Below, piece after piece: positions 9,660-19,951 of a stretch of 64,000 nucleotides of DNA. The translations under genes were made by a program, and so were the position numbers. The notes under the pieces are model-generated. The model did not search any database. It was given only the letters and a program-made list of their open reading frames with translations, and had not been told where the DNA came from. The stretch is from positions 157,088,366 through 157,152,365 of the forward strand of contig NC_090729.1 in assembly GCF_036898095.1 (NCBI RefSeq), in the 5' to 3' direction. The DNA comes from Palaemon carinicauda. Its lineage: Eukaryota; Arthropoda; Malacostraca; Decapoda; Palaemonidae. Position 1 is the stretch's first letter, and each line of letters starts with the position of its first letter.

Positions 9660-10108
9660 CCATCAATTAAGGATAATACTGTAGCTTTGATTTCTTCTCC
9701 ATCTCAGCAATAAAGGAGGTAAATGGTGATCTGGACAGTCTGTCGCTTTGTTCTGTAAAAGCAGTTCATCATTACCTTAAAAGAACTGCTCCCCTATGTC
9801 TGCCCATCTCTAACTTGTTGGTAAGGCACAAGTCGAAACAAGAAGGAAGTAACCAGAAATATCATATCCTGGTTATATGAAGTCGAACTTAAAGCTTATA
9901 AGTCATTAGAAGAAATGCTGACTGAGGCCCCTCGCATAGCTCATGACATACATGGTGTTGCTGCATCCTCAGTGTTCTGCAAGAACCACTCAGTTACTCA
10001 AATCCCTAGTGCTCGTGTTTGGAAGAGACAAACCATTTTCACCACACATTACTTGAAAGACTGCACCCACAGGGTATTTTCTCTTTGGTCGTCTTTGTAC
10101 CCAGTCTA
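9660..10108 (+). pseudogene. DIRS-A tyrosine recombinase, 3' part
   Basis: Continues the frame left at 3116 (PSIKDN, then SLSLCSVKAVHHYLKRTAP) and, after a frameshift, reads AHDIHGVAASSVF, VWKRQTIFTTHYLKD and a stop near 10108. The HxxR box has become HxxH (His for the second catalytic Arg), while the Tyr of THYLKD remains. The protein would be inactive in any case because of the breaks. Confidence 0.85.
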
Positions 10109-10514
10109 GAGACTTATGCCTTTCAAGAACAGCTAACTCATTGTCACAGTCATCAGTTATTCTCAGCATAAGTGTGTATGAGAGTTAAATGAATGACTTC
10201 TTTCTTCTTCTCTTCCGAACATCCCTTCCTTGGGAGTATCAGCATAGAAGACCACTTATGCAGGTGAGAATATCTCTGTGACTTTATTTTTAAAATTTTA
10301 ACATAGTGATTTTTGAAAAACATGGTTTATACATTTTCACAAATTTATTAGGGGTGTGACTCAAATCAGTCACCTTTTGTTCATGAGACTGACATTTAGC
10401 CTTGCCTTTCTTATGATCTGGTAAAGATTGTCTATTATTATCCTTTGGGCCAATGGTCTAGCAAGCACCTTGTCCTCCACTGATACTGATACATCCCTCC
10501 TAAGGAAGACTCCC

Positions 10515-10625
10515 CTTTATATGACGATGATTTGTATTTTGCGTAGGAACAAACTACAAGTTTTTTTTTGTTTGTAATTTGTATTTTTCCTAGCTATACA
10601 AACCTGACTCATTTAATCTAAGTGT
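10515..10625 (+). repeat. Probable DIRS-A ICR
   Basis: The right half (about 10570-10620) is the reverse complement of the 3' tip at 10795-10838, with a conserved core tagctatacaaac. The left half (ending gtaggaacaaactacaag) would match the lost 5' tip. Inferred by analogy with DIRS-B. Confidence 0.6.
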
Positions 10626-10794
10626 CCAACCTCACCCACCCCTCAAGTCTTGATCATGTGTAAGTGATGCGAGTCACGCTGATCTAGCCACTCCAACCAG
10701 TCATGGGTGGGAGGCTTGCAACCATACAATGTTACCAGAATCACACAATTTCCTTCTGATCAAATCCAGACAGCAATGAAGTAAACCCCTTTAA

Positions 10795-10838
10795 ATGACT
10801 CAAGTTTGTATAGCTAGCAAAAATACAAATTACTTGTT
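10795..10838 (+). repeat. DIRS-A 3' terminal repeat tip
   Basis: The sequence from aatgactcaagtttgtatag to caaattac pairs with 10576-10615 over about 40 bp with a few mismatches. A related motif in the other orientation lies at 46362-46412 in the ABC transporter intron. Confidence 0.65.
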
Positions 10839-11102
10839 TTAATTTTTAGTTTTTTCCAATGGTGTCAAGTTTTAACCATTATGTAAACATGACAATGAAA
10901 TTATGACAAAAATTAAGTGTTTTTATGGTAAGTGGAAATTTCGTATGTAACTTTCAAGTGTGTGAACTTTCAATTGTAACTTTTAATAGGCTATCCATTT
11001 TATAGATATAGACCTTAGTCAACTATTTTTACACATTTATACTGTACATGAAATATAGAAATGAATCAATTCTAATTGCCAATGTTTACACATTATTTAA
11101 AG

Positions 11103-11989
11103 GTCCAGTTAAAGTCATCATTAAAGGCCCATCTACCCAACAAGACTACAAAACTCTTGCTTGCAAATTTCCTCCCAGACCTCCAGCACCATCGAACTAC
11201 AATGTGCCATTACCTTTGGCATCAAGTGATGTTTCTACTTCTCGGACAGATGAATTATGTGATAAAAGAATTCCTGCAGAAGCAAGAGCCCCTTTGAAAA
11301 CAAGCCAGAACCTACTTCCAGTCCCAAAGGCTTCTATGAAAGCTTCTCTCAATCCATTTGACAGTGAGGAGGAAGAGGAAATAGAACCTGTCTTGAAAAT
11401 GAAAACTTCGCTTAATCCATTTGACAGTGAAGAGGATGAAGAACCAGAACCTATCTCTGATATGGGAAAGGTTGATACTTTATTAAAAAAAACAGATAAA
11501 AAGGTTTCCCTTAACCCATTTGATAGTGATGATGATGATGAAAAACAAGAACAGGATTCAACTTTGGAGGCCATCCCTCATACAAAGAACTCATTACCAC
11601 GTCCTGGATATAATCCATTTGACGAAGACGATGATGAGGGCGAAGAAAATTATGAAAAATCTCCTTTCAGCCATTGCTACAGAAATAAACCTGGTCAGAT
11701 GATGCATACATTAGTTTCCTCTCCATATCAGATGAGAACTGAAACTTTACCTTGCAACAGACGACCTGTTAAACCAGTCTCTCTAAACCCTTTTGATGAG
11801 GAAGATGAGGATGAGGAGAGTAGTGTTATGGCAGGTCCCTTTTTAAGAGTATCCTCATTACATGAACAGCAGTCAAAGGCCACAAAGTCTGTAACACTAG
11901 AGAAAGAAGCTTCACAGTTATCTATGCCAAATGCAGAGCAATTTATTAAAAGGAAAAAGAAACGACCTGCTCCTCTTCCACCTGGATAT
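11103..11989 (+). CDS. NPF-repeat gene, penultimate exon
   Basis: 887 bp; acceptor acattatttaaag/GTCC and donor GGATAT/gtaatt. Enters with two bases of a split codon and leaves in phase 0. Holds all five NPF motifs. Reading on through the donor stays open to 12259. Confidence 0.75.
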
Positions 11990-12637
11990 GTAATTATTAA
12001 TCTTTATTTTTGTCTTTATGAATTGCTAACTGATTCATCCGTCAATGTTAACACGTTTTCCTTTTATCCTTTTATATCAGTTCTCATTATACTGAACAGT
12101 ATATACGTCATATATGTTAATACAGTATTGCCAATTATTTATTACCTGTGTAGTAAGATGCTTGTTATGCTTGCTTATTTCAGTGTATATATCTTTATAG
12201 AATTATTCTGTGTTCTAAATGCTCCCTGGGATGTGTGCAAGCCTGCTTCATACATGTGAAAATGATTTATCATCTATAATTTTTAGTTTTCAGACTAAAC
12301 TTCAGTCTTTTTGTTGTTTTTTATGCAACAAGTTTTGACCATATTTTTCAATGGTTGATTTTAATAAATTTCAATCTTGCAACATCCATATTTTTGTAAT
12401 GCATATCCTGAATTCTTTTTCAAAAGTTACTACTTTCAGGGATCACCAAATGAGTCATTTGCCCTTGCCACCTCAGTATACCCTGAGAGGCAAGGGATGT
12501 ACCCGCGAGTTGGATCATCATCATCATTGAATGAGATTTCTTGGAGGAATGACTCTCGACCCTTTGGTAGTACTCTTTCACTTTTCTCATCAAAGAGGAA
12601 ACCACCTCCTAGACCGCCCCCTCCAAAATGGAAATGA
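11103..12637 (+). CDS. NPF-repeat protein gene, last two exons (probable EH-domain ligand)
   Basis: Host gene, 5' part outside or further upstream. Exon 11103-11989 and exon 12440-12637 join in phase 0 (donor TAT/gtaatt, acceptor ctttcag/GGA) and give about 360 residues. Five NPFD motifs sit next to acidic runs (for example LNPFDSEEEEE, YNPFDEDDDEG). NPF motifs bind EH domains of endocytic proteins such as EHD family members. Two proline-rich basic stretches follow (KKKRPAPLPPG and the C-terminal KPPPRPPPPKWK), possible SH3 ligands. EHBP1 and MICAL-like proteins share NPF repeats, but their usual bMERB coiled coil is not seen here, so I do not assign a symbol. Adjacent DIRS-A lies in the upstream intron. 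Confidence 0.75.
12440..12637 (+). CDS. NPF-repeat gene, terminal coding exon
   Basis: Acceptor ttactactttcag/GGATCA, 65 codons and a TGA stop. Rich in Ser and Pro; ends in a proline-rich basic tail. No clear polyadenylation signal follows before the transposon block at 13035, so the mRNA end is not located. Confidence 0.7.
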   Translation, partial: GSPNESFALATSVYPERQGMYPRVGSSSSLNEISWRNDSRPFGSTLSLFSSKRKPPPRPPPPKWK

Positions 12638-12860
12638 TGGAATATGATGTAAACTAATGATAATTGGCTAAAATGAAAGGTTAGTAAAAACAAGCAGATT
12701 AACCATCCTTTCACATAGGTAGTAAAGATCATAGGATTTTTTGGTTTAAATACTTCTGGTTTTGTAGACCTTTCAGTTGCATGTACAGATATTTGAGGTT
12801 ACGTACCTAATTTATTTTATGGTATTGAAATTACAAGACGATCTCTGTCTAAAAATCTAA

Positions 12861-13034
12861 TGCCATTCAGTGATACTGTTTGGTCACGAAGCTAAAAAGA
12901 TTGATCCAAATCTAATGAAAGATTTGACAATTACGGTTCACGGCATAAGAAGTACAGACGAATCCAAAACAAATTCTAGAATCATTAGAAATCATCCAAA
13001 CAATATTGAGCAGCTCTTACTGGTCAAAGAAAAT
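12861..13034 (+). other. Unassigned coding-like fragment cut by a DIRS end
   Basis: Open for 58 codons with an ordinary-looking composition (EAKKIDPNLMKDL, TVHGIRSTDESK, NNIEQLLLVKEN). It stops just where DIRS sequence starts (aaaat/ggattttgag). It may be another exon or an older transposon. I do not recognise it. Confidence 0.3.
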
Positions 13035-13507
13035 GGATTTTGAGCAAAGCAAAAAATCTATTTTTGGGTAATATGGCCATGTCATCCTGATGGAAGGCTC
13101 CTTTAGGCAGCTTTCTAAGGGATATTTGGCTACAGTGATACTCCCAGAGAATTGACCACAGATCTCCAGAATTCTAACTCCTGGCACGAGTATCCTTAAG
13201 ATAACTCTTAAGGATATCGCATAATATCAGGGGACATATTTCTTGATACGACACATGGCAATCTTCACCCCGAATAGAGTTTTCGCTCTGAGGGGGAAGA
13301 GTGGCGAAATTGAAGGGGAGCCGTCATCAAGGTTACCCGGTGGATCCCCTTTACCGTACTACTACGGCGTAACCCATTCCTTGTTGCAATTAAGCATGGA
13401 TAGCTACAGATAGAATAGTTTCGGGTGGGGATTTGTTACTTATACTCCTTTTTTTAGAAAGGAGGGTGGGTCCATCAGGGCGGCATGGCCATATCACCCA
13501 AACAACG
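13035..13507 (-). repeat. Solo left end (ITR plus start of ICR) of a DIRS-D-type element
   Basis: Starts ggattttgagcaaagc and ends with the sequence that opens the DIRS-D ICR (gcatggccatatcaccc). It is a diverged direct copy of 25024-25480; both share the aatcttcaccccgaatag block. It lies head to tail before the left tip of DIRS-D at 13508. Confidence 0.8.
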
Positions 13508-13530
13508 GATTTTGAAGCGAAGCAAAAAAA
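13508..13530 (-). repeat. Left tip of DIRS-D, separated by DIRS-C
   Basis: cggattttgaagcgaagc plus an A run. It continues at 25024 with tctatttttgggtgag, as shown by the uninterrupted version at 13035-13075. Confidence 0.8.
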
Positions 13531-13880
13531 GGGATTTTGACGTAGGAAAAATCAATTTCTGGGCAAGAGACCTGTGCCGCCCTGTGAAATGCTCCTTTTA
13601 CATCATTTCTAAGGTAATAACTGCTATGAATTTACCAGAGAAAAAATTGTATAGGAATGCTAGGTTGAACCCAGCTCGCTCACCTAATAAGGTGTCTGTA
13701 TAATATACTGGGGCGTGATAAATCACAACCAGAGGTCTCGCACCATTTAGATATCTCCTGTCAACATCCCCGAACAGCGAGGTGCCGTTCAACATCCTAA
13801 CTCCAATCGCTACTACGAACGATCCCACCCACGCTAGTGACGTCACTCCTATAGCACCCCAGATTGGGGCCCGGAAGGGA
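13531..13880 (+). repeat. DIRS-C left inverted terminal repeat
   Basis: Matches the reverse complement of about 24730-25020, for example cgttcaacatcctaactcc at 13786 and its complement at 24777. A solo relative lies at 53194-53347. Confidence 0.92.
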
Positions 13881-13894
13881 GGGACGGGTGGGTT

Positions 13895-13988
13895 CACTGG
13901 GCGGCACAGGTCTCTCGCCTAGAAAAAGATTTTTCTTACGTCAAAATCCCCTTTCTGGGCTCTGACCTGTGCCACCCAGTGAAATAGT
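13895..13988 (-). repeat. DIRS-C ICR
   Basis: Left half complements the left tip (gatttttcttacgtcaaaat against attttgacgtaggaaaaatc). Right half complements the right tip (tttctgggctctgacctgtg). The predicted circle joint is cccagaaa/gggatttt. Confidence 0.9.
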
Positions 13989-14450
13989 GCCGGAGAATAG
14001 GGACCCAATATGGCTAACTACCTGGGGAGAGAATAACACAAAAATAGCAATACATGGTGAAATTTAATAACAAAACAGGAGGGATAGGAATCCCATAGGC
14101 AAGTGATCAACATGGTTATGAGCGGAGAAAATCCACTGAAAACAATTAATAAGGTAACCCGTAGGTAAGTAATCCACAAGGTATGAATAGTAATAAATAC
14201 ATGGTAAACAATCCCATACAGGGATGATAATAAATCAAGCAGAACTGCAATTATAATAAAATACATAATATCAAAATTAAAATAAAATCAGCTCGAGGGA
14301 TTAAGAACAGATGAATCAAAACAATTCGTAGAATATATCAATGTATAATAAAAATAATACACCATAAGGGTGTATGGCAAAGGACAAACCAAACCAGGTA
14401 GGAACAATAAGAAAGCCAGGCAGGAGGGAAAGAGGACAGAGCAAGACGTT
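13989..14450. other. DIRS-C 3' non-coding region
   Basis: AT-rich DNA between the ICR and the recombinase stop, with no convincing frame. Confidence 0.6.
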
Positions 14451-14454
14451 GTGA

Positions 14455-17212
14455 TTAGGACTCAGAGCCTTCAGGAGGAACTACATTCCCAGCTGCTACT
14501 GTTGCAAATTTAAGAGCTTCTAAAGGTTTTAGGTAGTGGCGTTTAAAAACTTTAGGGGACTTCCAACCCGTATATTTTGTGAGCTCATCAAATTTCATAT
14601 GATGAAAGAAGTTAATTGAAGTAGCCACAGCTCGAATATTATGGACATGTGGGAATGACTCAGGATTAGCTTGTTTAATAAAATAAAGAATTTGTTGTCT
14701 AATTCCTTTAAGGGTGATAGTTCCTCCATTCTCTCTAATGAATAAGGGCCCTGTGGAAGTAGTGGAAGTTCTACTTAAGTAGGATTTCAGGGTGGTAACT
14801 GGACACAGGGATGGATCCCGAGGAAGTGGAACAATCTTCCAGGGAGACAGCCCTGTTTTGGGGGTCCTCATTTTTAGCCAGGAATACTTTGTTAGGGGAG
14901 AGAAGGACCTCACCTGAAGGGAGAAACTCGATATGACCTGGGTCTCTAGACAGGGCCAACAATTCTGAGATTCTAGAGCCAGAGGCGAGGCTCAAAAGAA
15001 AAAGTGTCTTTCTTAACAATGCCATATAGTTACAAGATTCATTCAAAGTGTCAGAGGCTAGCTTTAGGACATCGTTCAAGAACCAAGAAACTGCGCTAGG
15101 GCGAGTTGATGGTTTCAGTCTGGCACAAGTTCTTGGAATGGAAGAGAAGTATGAATCCGTCAGGTCAATGTCAAAACCGACATGGAAGATCTTTTTCAAG
15201 GCTGATTTGATCGTAGTAATCGTGTTGGCTGCTAGGCCCGATTCAAAGAGAGTTCTAAAGAATGTCACAGTTAGGTTCATCGTCATTTTCTCAACTTGTG
15301 AGTCTTTCAAAAACTTTGCCAGTTTTTTGACGACTGAGTCATATTGACGGAGGGTGGATTCTCTTTTGTCTGATTCCAGGAATAGGGTATTCAGAGGGTC
15401 GATGTTTGCACCCTTTTGAGCTGCGAACTTCATGAAGTCCATAAAGTTAGGGCATTCAGAATCCCTGAGGAAGCTAACACATTGCGCGTTTGTACTACTT
15501 GTGTTAGAACAGGATTGGGTATCCGCCGGGGGCGGAGGCCTAGCTCTAGTAACAAGGGGAACCAGTTGCTTTTGGGCCAGTTGGGGGCTATCAGAGCCAC
15601 TTGGCCCTTGAAAGATCTGAGCTTGTGCAGTACTTTCAGCAGGAGATTTATCGGAAGAAACAGATAAATCGTCTTCCAAATGTTCCAGTCTAGTGACATA
15701 GCGTCCATGGCATAAGCCTGAGGGTCCAGGTTGGGGGCTACGTAACATTCTAGTTTGCGATTGGATTCCGTCGCAAACAGATCCACCTGGACCTGAGATA
15801 AGATCCATTGGAAGGATCGATTGTCCAGTGACCACTCCGACTCCAACGGGGTCGTCCGGGAAAGTGCGTCCGCCACTACATTCCGGACCCCCGCCAGGTG
15901 GACTGCTGATAGATGCCACTTGTATGATGTTGCCATGGAGAAAATCACCAACATAACATGGTTTATGTGGGCTGACCTGGAGCCTCCCCTGTTGATGCAG
16001 TGGACTATGATTGCGCTGTCGAGGACCAGTCTGATATGGAGATTCCTGGCTGGGCTGAAACGTTTTAGGGTAAGCAAGACTGCCATGGCCTCTAGGACAT
16101 TTATGTGCATTTGTTGAAATATCGGAGACCATAACCCTTGGACTTTCTTGTGTTGAGAGTAACCTCCCCACCCTGTTAGGGAGGCGTCTGTATGAACGAC
16201 GAGACCCAGGGCAGGATATTGCAAGGGAACTGACTTGGAAAGGTTCTTGACCTTCGTCCAAGGCTGCAGACTTTTCCTCAGTATTGGGGGAAGGCGAGCT
16301 CGCCTGTCTCGACGTTTCTTGGTCGCTCTGGAGCGCCACACTCTGTTTATGTCCTTTAGTTTGGATTTTAGGACGATGTCTGTGACGGAGGAGAACTGTA
16401 AGGAACCTACTATTCTTTCCTGGTTTCTTCTGGATGTCAACTTGTCCCTGAGAAACTGTTTCGTGTTCCTCGCTATTTCCTTCCTTTTGGCTTTTGGCAG
16501 GCACAGTGTATGGGAATATATGTCCCATTGTAGTCCCAGCCACTGAAACTTGGTCTCCGGGACCAGACGGAATTTCTCGAGGTTGACCTGAAATCTTAAA
16601 CGTCGAAGAAAGGAGAGGGCTCTGTTCGTCACCATGTGGCAGTTCCGGACGTTGTTCGACCAGATCAGCCAATCGTCGAGATAAGCCACTATTTGAATCC
16701 CTTGGGTTCGAAGTTCCTGAATCACCGTCTCTGCTAGTTTGGTGAAGATTCTGGGCGCTATGTTGAGCCCGAATGGCATCACCTTGAAAGCATAGGCTTG
16801 TTTGCCCAGCTTGAAGCCTAAAAAGGGGCGAAAATGCCTTGCTATTGGAACGTGATAGTAGACATCTGTAAGATCTATGGAGGTGGTGACGGCCCCACGG
16901 GGAAGTAGGGTCCGCACCTGCGAGACGGTAAGCATGTGGAATTTTTCGCAACGAATGAAGGAGTTTAGACGAGACAGGTCCAGGATTACTCTTCATTTCT
17001 CTGAGCCTTTCTTTGGCACGCTGAATAAGCGACCTTGAAATTTTAAGCGATGCATGCTTTGGATTGCGTTCTTTTGCAACAGATCCTTTGTAAATGAACG
17101 TAGCTCTTCTGTCGGGAGTTGGTAGAAACTGTTTGGTGGAGGGGGTCCCTGTAACCAGCTCCACCCCAGACCTTTGGAAATTATGCTGGAAGCCCAATTG
17201 CTGAACTTCCAA
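14455..17212 (-). pseudogene. DIRS-C tyrosine recombinase (frameshifted) with overlapping N-terminal frame
   Basis: An 813-codon frame (17212-14771) and a second frame (14913-14455) together make one recombinase. The first catalytic Arg is in SGSRISELLALSR, then the frame changes between AKNE and PWKIVPL at about 14870, and the second frame holds the HxxR box (HNIRAVATS) and the Tyr in FKRHYLKP. The 5' portion (17212 to about 15500) overlaps RT in another frame and stays open, as in DIRS-B. That portion is Ser/Pro/Gln/Arg-rich and has no known fold. The single frameshift makes the copy inactive. Confidence 0.85.
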
Positions 17213-17466
17213 TGGTCCCGAAATTTGTATAGTCTCCCTCCTACCTGCAACTTCTCAATGGATTGATGATGATTTGCCGCCTCTCCCTCCGCGGAAAGCC
17301 TTGCCTCGGTGGGAACCCCTTCCACCACCTCGGTTACGAAAGGCACCTCTGGAGCCCCTGTGGCGCTGGTAGCCTTGGAAAGAACCCTGAGATTCGTAAG
17401 TGGGGTTGAAGGCGGGGGAGGCAGCAAACGAAGTCGATGTGACTTGTGTCTGAGGGACCAACACAT
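15430..17466 (-). pseudogene. DIRS-C RT / RNase H / methyltransferase-like gene with one stop
   Basis: One frame with a TGA at 16993-16995, between KKGSEK and RVILDLS; in DIRS-D the matching place reads SDKLRVILDLS. RT motifs: TTSIDLTDVYYHVPIA and AYLDDWLIWS. RNase H: HTDASLTGWGGYS, INVLEAMAVLL, LDSAIIVHCINR and VADALSR. The methyltransferase-like tail has QVDLFATESNR, YLFLPINLLLKVL and LIAPNWPKSNWFP. It overlaps the end of gag by about 200 bp. Read-through or repair of one codon would be needed for a full product. Confidence 0.88.
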
Positions 17467-18886
17467 ACTGCTGTTGGGGTTGGCCCTTAGCGGTAGAAGG
17501 CTGGGAGCCCTGTGAAACAGGGACAGACTGAACCGGGACAGGTTGCACTACTTGAAGAGGCTGTCTGTACTGCGAGGAGTGGAAAGGCCTCAACCTCTTC
17601 CTGCCACGAGTTGGAGTACCAGTAGGTTCATATTTCCTTTTGGGGACTAGGCCCCACCTAACCTTGAGGCTTTGGTTAACTCGAGCTGCCTGGCTGAGAA
17701 CAGTGTTAACCAGATCCTCCGGGAAGAGGTCCGGACCCCAGACCGGGGCTTTGATGAGCCTATTGGGTTCGTGCCGAATAGTAGCCTCCGACAATACATG
17801 TCGTCGGCAACGGAATCTGGCATTATGGAAGTCATGTGCATCAATCAACAAAGTGTGCAGAAGTGACTTCGTGAGGACCTTAAAGATAGGTTCCTCGTCG
17901 TAAGTGGCAAAGGTCATCTCCGATAGAGCAGTAGAGTTAATGGATCTACTGAGCCTACACCGGGTCTCAAACTCTTATTTTGATTAGGGACTCCGGTTGC
18001 TTGGGGAGGCGTTCACTGAACTGCGTCAAGGCACAGTCCGGGCTCAGTTTGCCTACCGTAAAGGTAGACGGGGCATTCCGCCAGCACTCATGGTCACCAG
18101 GAAAGAGAAGGGAAGTCAATTCCGTTTCTCGAAGCTGAGGTAAGGGCTTCTCTTCCTTGGAAGCTTGATAGGCTATCTCCATGATTTTGGTTGTGCATGG
18201 AGTAGGGGTATGCTCGTCTATCACAAACAAAGTACAGTGAACCCTCGTTTATCGCGGTAGATAGGTTCTAGACCCGGCCGGGATAGGTGAAAATCCGCGA
18301 AGTAGTGACATCATACAGTATTTACCTATTTATTTAAAATGTATATTCAGACTTTTAAAACCTTCCCTTGTACGTAGTGCTGTTAACAAACTACCCTTTA
18401 ATGTACAGAACACTTAATGCATGTACTACAGTACCCTAAACTAAAACAGGCACAAATATTAAAGGCGACTTTATATCATGCGTTTCCTAAACACGCCAAA
18501 AAGCACGATAAAAAATGGCAACCAATGTTTTGTTTACGTTTATCTCTGATCATAATGAAGAAACAAACGCATTTACACATCTGTGTGTAGGTTAGTTTTT
18601 GCATCGATTATATTGATTATTCAGTACAGTATGTTGATTTTGTTATTACCAATGTTTTACTTAATTTTTCTTAGGACTTCCAAATGAAATGTTTTTCTTT
18701 ATGACGCCACCTGAAACGACGGCGTCATAAAGTACGCTCAGTAAACAAACGAAGGTATTTAACGCGCATGATGAAAGTGATAAATAATGATATTACAGTA
18801 AAAGCTTTTATAAAATATGTTATTACAAATATTATTTACCATATCTATATAAAATCATACATACGTAGCAAAGCAGGAAAACAATT

Positions 18887-18890
<4 letters not shown>

Positions 18891-18950
<60 letters not shown>

Positions 18951-18951
18951 C

Positions 18952-19009
<58 letters not shown>

Positions 19010-19094
19010 GAGAGAGAGAGAGAGGAGCGAGAGAGAGAGAGAGAGAGAGCGAGGAGAGAGAGAGAGAGCGAGAGAGAGAGAGAGAGAGCGAGCG

Positions 19095-19129
<35 letters not shown>
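18891..19129 (+). repeat. (GA)n array with GAGC variants
   Basis: About 240 bp of GA repeats with interspersed gcga units. The open frame of Arg-Glu dipeptides is a by-product. Confidence 0.97.
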
Positions 19130-19130
<1 letters not shown>

Positions 19131-19332
19131 ATTTTAAATACGTAAATGTAAATTTATAACAAACAAAAAAAAAAAAGACCCATTTCATATGAAATAGATT
19201 ACAAATATTTTACTTTATCATATTACAGTAGTCTGTATAATACTGTAAAGTTCAGTACAGTATGTTGTTGTTATAGTCGTGGCGATGAAATTCTCACGAA
19301 ACAAAAACACGCCATTTGATTACAACAGCTGA

Positions 19333-19436
<104 letters not shown>

Positions 19437-19903
19437 GTTATACAATACTTACATTTAGATGAAGAAACTAAAATTAGTTTTTCTTAGTGTCAATTAAATA
19501 TGAAATGAAAAAATTATGCCGAGTCTACATCCATTTCAATCATAGCTAAAAATACGGCATCCGATTTCATCAGCAAGCCACTATATTTTGGGAAACATCA
19601 TTTTATTCTAGAAAATTGCTACTCTTTAAATAGTTAATTGCACATAAGAAAGCGTGTACTTATGTTTTTAATTTCGGGTGTGTTTTAAAAATCGAGTATT
19701 GTTGACTTCTTTTTGTTTTACTTTTGGCTGTGATTAGATCAGCTGACATCTAGCTTCCGCTCTTGAGAGCGTACGAATACACTAAACAAAGTATCGTTTA
19801 TACCATTTCTTAACTTATTCAAACCGTCTACAGTATACAGTTGATATTACATAAGCACCAATGTGTTATAACCTATCAAATTTTTTTGTTTATTACATTT
19901 AAA

Positions 19904-19904
<1 letters not shown>

Positions 19905-19948
<44 letters not shown>
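19905..19948 (+). repeat. (CT)n array, short
   Basis: About 44 bp of CT repeats inside the same DNA transposon. Confidence 0.95.

Positions 19949-19951
<3 letters not shown>

Larger units (their letters stand above)
1..10838 (+). mobile_element. DIRS-A: old degenerate DIRS1-like retrotransposon, interrupted by DIRS-B
   Basis: Plus-strand remains follow the DIRS order: gag-like sequence, RT, RNase H, methyltransferase-like domain, tyrosine recombinase, then an internal complementary region and a terminal repeat. Many stops and frameshifts are present, so it is a fossil. Its recombinase gene is cut between 3116 and 9660 by DIRS-B. The 5' end lies outside the window. The 3' end is placed near 10838 because 10576-10615 (aatttgtatttttcctagct...) is repeated inverted at about 10800-10838. 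That is the layout expected of an ICR followed by a terminal repeat. Confidence 0.8.

Noticed and set aside
11197..11574. Ser-rich minus-strand frame
   Set aside because: Antisense of the Glu/Asp-rich NPF exon.
13485..13703. 72-codon frame spanning a DIRS border
   Set aside because: Crosses the joint of two transposons; chance frame.
18768..19145. Open frame of Arg-Glu repeats
   Set aside because: Translation of a GA microsatellite; no start context or homologue.
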